A stretch of 12,264 nucleotides of DNA from an uncultured Oscillospiraceae bacterium. GTDB taxonomy: Bacteria; Bacillota; Clostridia; Oscillospirales; Oscillospiraceae. The notes beneath the pieces are model-generated. The model saw only the letters and a program-made list of their open reading frames with translations. It did not search any database and had not been told where the DNA came from. Where the stretch lies: NCBI GenBank assembly GCA_947628265.1, contig CANQZF010000028.1, positions 1 to 12,264 on the forward strand, in the 5' to 3' direction. Below, piece after piece: positions 11,973-12,264 of the stretch. Within the stretch, counting starts at the first letter, position 1; the number at the start of each line of letters is the position of its first letter. The position numbers and the translations under genes are program-made.

Positions 11973-12003
11973 ATTTTTTGCGAGGCAGAGCCCCGCAAAA
12001 AAT
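11973..12003. repeat. Hairpin with A/T outer stem and GC tip
   Basis: ATTTTTTGCG (11973-11982) pairs with CGCAAAAAAT (11994-12003). The tip continues GG/CC across one mismatch. It could act as a weak terminator in either direction or be the right end of the composite element to its left. Confidence 0.55.
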
Positions 12004-12013
12004 ATTAAATAAA

Positions 12014-12064
12014 GGGACGGGCGGGTTTACCCATGTTGCTCTTGACATGGGACCCGCCCCTACG
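12014..12064 (-). repeat. GTAGGGG-family hairpin repeat, reverse orientation
   Basis: GGGCGGGT (12019-12026) pairs with ACCCGCCC (12052-12059), and an inner CCATGT/ACATGG stem (12031-12036 with 12045-12050) extends it. CCCCTAC (12057-12063) marks the family. Confidence 0.7.
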
Positions 12065-12112
12065 AGAAATTTGATAGATTTTCCCATTATTACACAACAA
12101 ACTAAAATAAAA

Positions 12113-12143
12113 CCGTAGGGGCGGGTTCCAAACCCGCCCGTCC
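12113..12143 (+). repeat. GTAGGGG-family hairpin repeat, forward orientation
   Basis: CCGTAGG, then GGGCGGGTT (12119-12127) pairing perfectly with AACCCGCCC (12131-12139) across a CCA loop, then GTCC. It faces the unit at 12014-12064 across an AT-rich 48-nt spacer. Confidence 0.75.
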
Positions 12144-12172
12144 TTCGATTACCACCGCACCCCCAAACAACG

Positions 12173-12250
12173 CCGTACGGACCGCCGCCCAAATTGCCCC
12201 TCCCTCCGGGAGGGGTGGCCGAGCGAAGCGAAGGTCAGGGTGGGTCCGTA
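12173..12250 (+). repeat. Larger repeat element with GTACGGACC ends
   Basis: The outer arms TACGGACC (12176-12183) and GGTCCGTA (12243-12250) enclose a strong hairpin CCCCTCCC-TCC-GGGAGGGG (12197-12215), followed by GGCCGAGCGAAGCGAAGG. The left end resembles the unit at 3961. The last 14 nt of the window hold nothing identifiable. Confidence 0.6.
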
Positions 12251-12264
12251 TATCCATCTGCACC

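Overview
The window reads as chromosomal DNA from a GC-rich, spore-forming Clostridia, most likely Oscillospiraceae (clostridial cluster IV). This placement is inferred, not computed. The supports are a spoVT gene behind a forespore-type promoter, Bacillota-style TTGACA/TATAAT promoters with GGAGG ribosome sites, two sigma/anti-sigma pairs, and dispersed hairpin repeats built on a GTAGGGGC core.

Layout. Left edge (1-936): rpsJ (ribosomal protein S10) on the minus strand, with a good promoter about 300 nt upstream and a long, strongly structured 5' leader. A second good promoter faces the other way. 908-3285: a tight plus-strand operon of dusB (tRNA dihydrouridine synthase), an ECF sigma factor and its membrane anti-sigma factor, with overlapping reading frames and a terminator. 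3290-4225: about 0.94 kb without a convincing gene, filled with short GC-rich hairpin repeats in both orientations. 4266-7102: a minus-strand operon of two FAD-dependent oxidoreductases (COG2081-type then COG2509-type), joined by an ATGA overlap behind a clear promoter. 7411-9127: a plus-strand pair, an NTF2-like/LytTR regulator followed by a helical cytosolic protein I do not recognise. A direct repeat with a 21-nt period lies upstream and has the geometry of a LytTR operator. 9143-10973: a minus-strand operon of a sigma-70-like factor, a single-pass DUF4367-type protein (probable anti-sigma) and a small secreted protein. The extracellular half of the DUF4367 protein is far more AT-rich than the rest. 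11132-11796: spoVT with its sigma-G/F-like promoter and terminator. 11800-12264: no gene, but a perfect 20-bp palindrome, a cloverleaf-like multi-hairpin element and three more hairpin repeats.

How the genes relate: much of the window is regulatory (two sigma/anti-sigma modules, a LytTR regulator, SpoVT), next to translation genes (rpsJ, dusB) and flavoenzymes. The least explained parts are the LytTR/unknown-protein pair with its candidate operator, the rpsJ leader RNA, and the repeat fields at 3290-4225 and 11809-12250. I found no complete, obviously new defence or mobile system.
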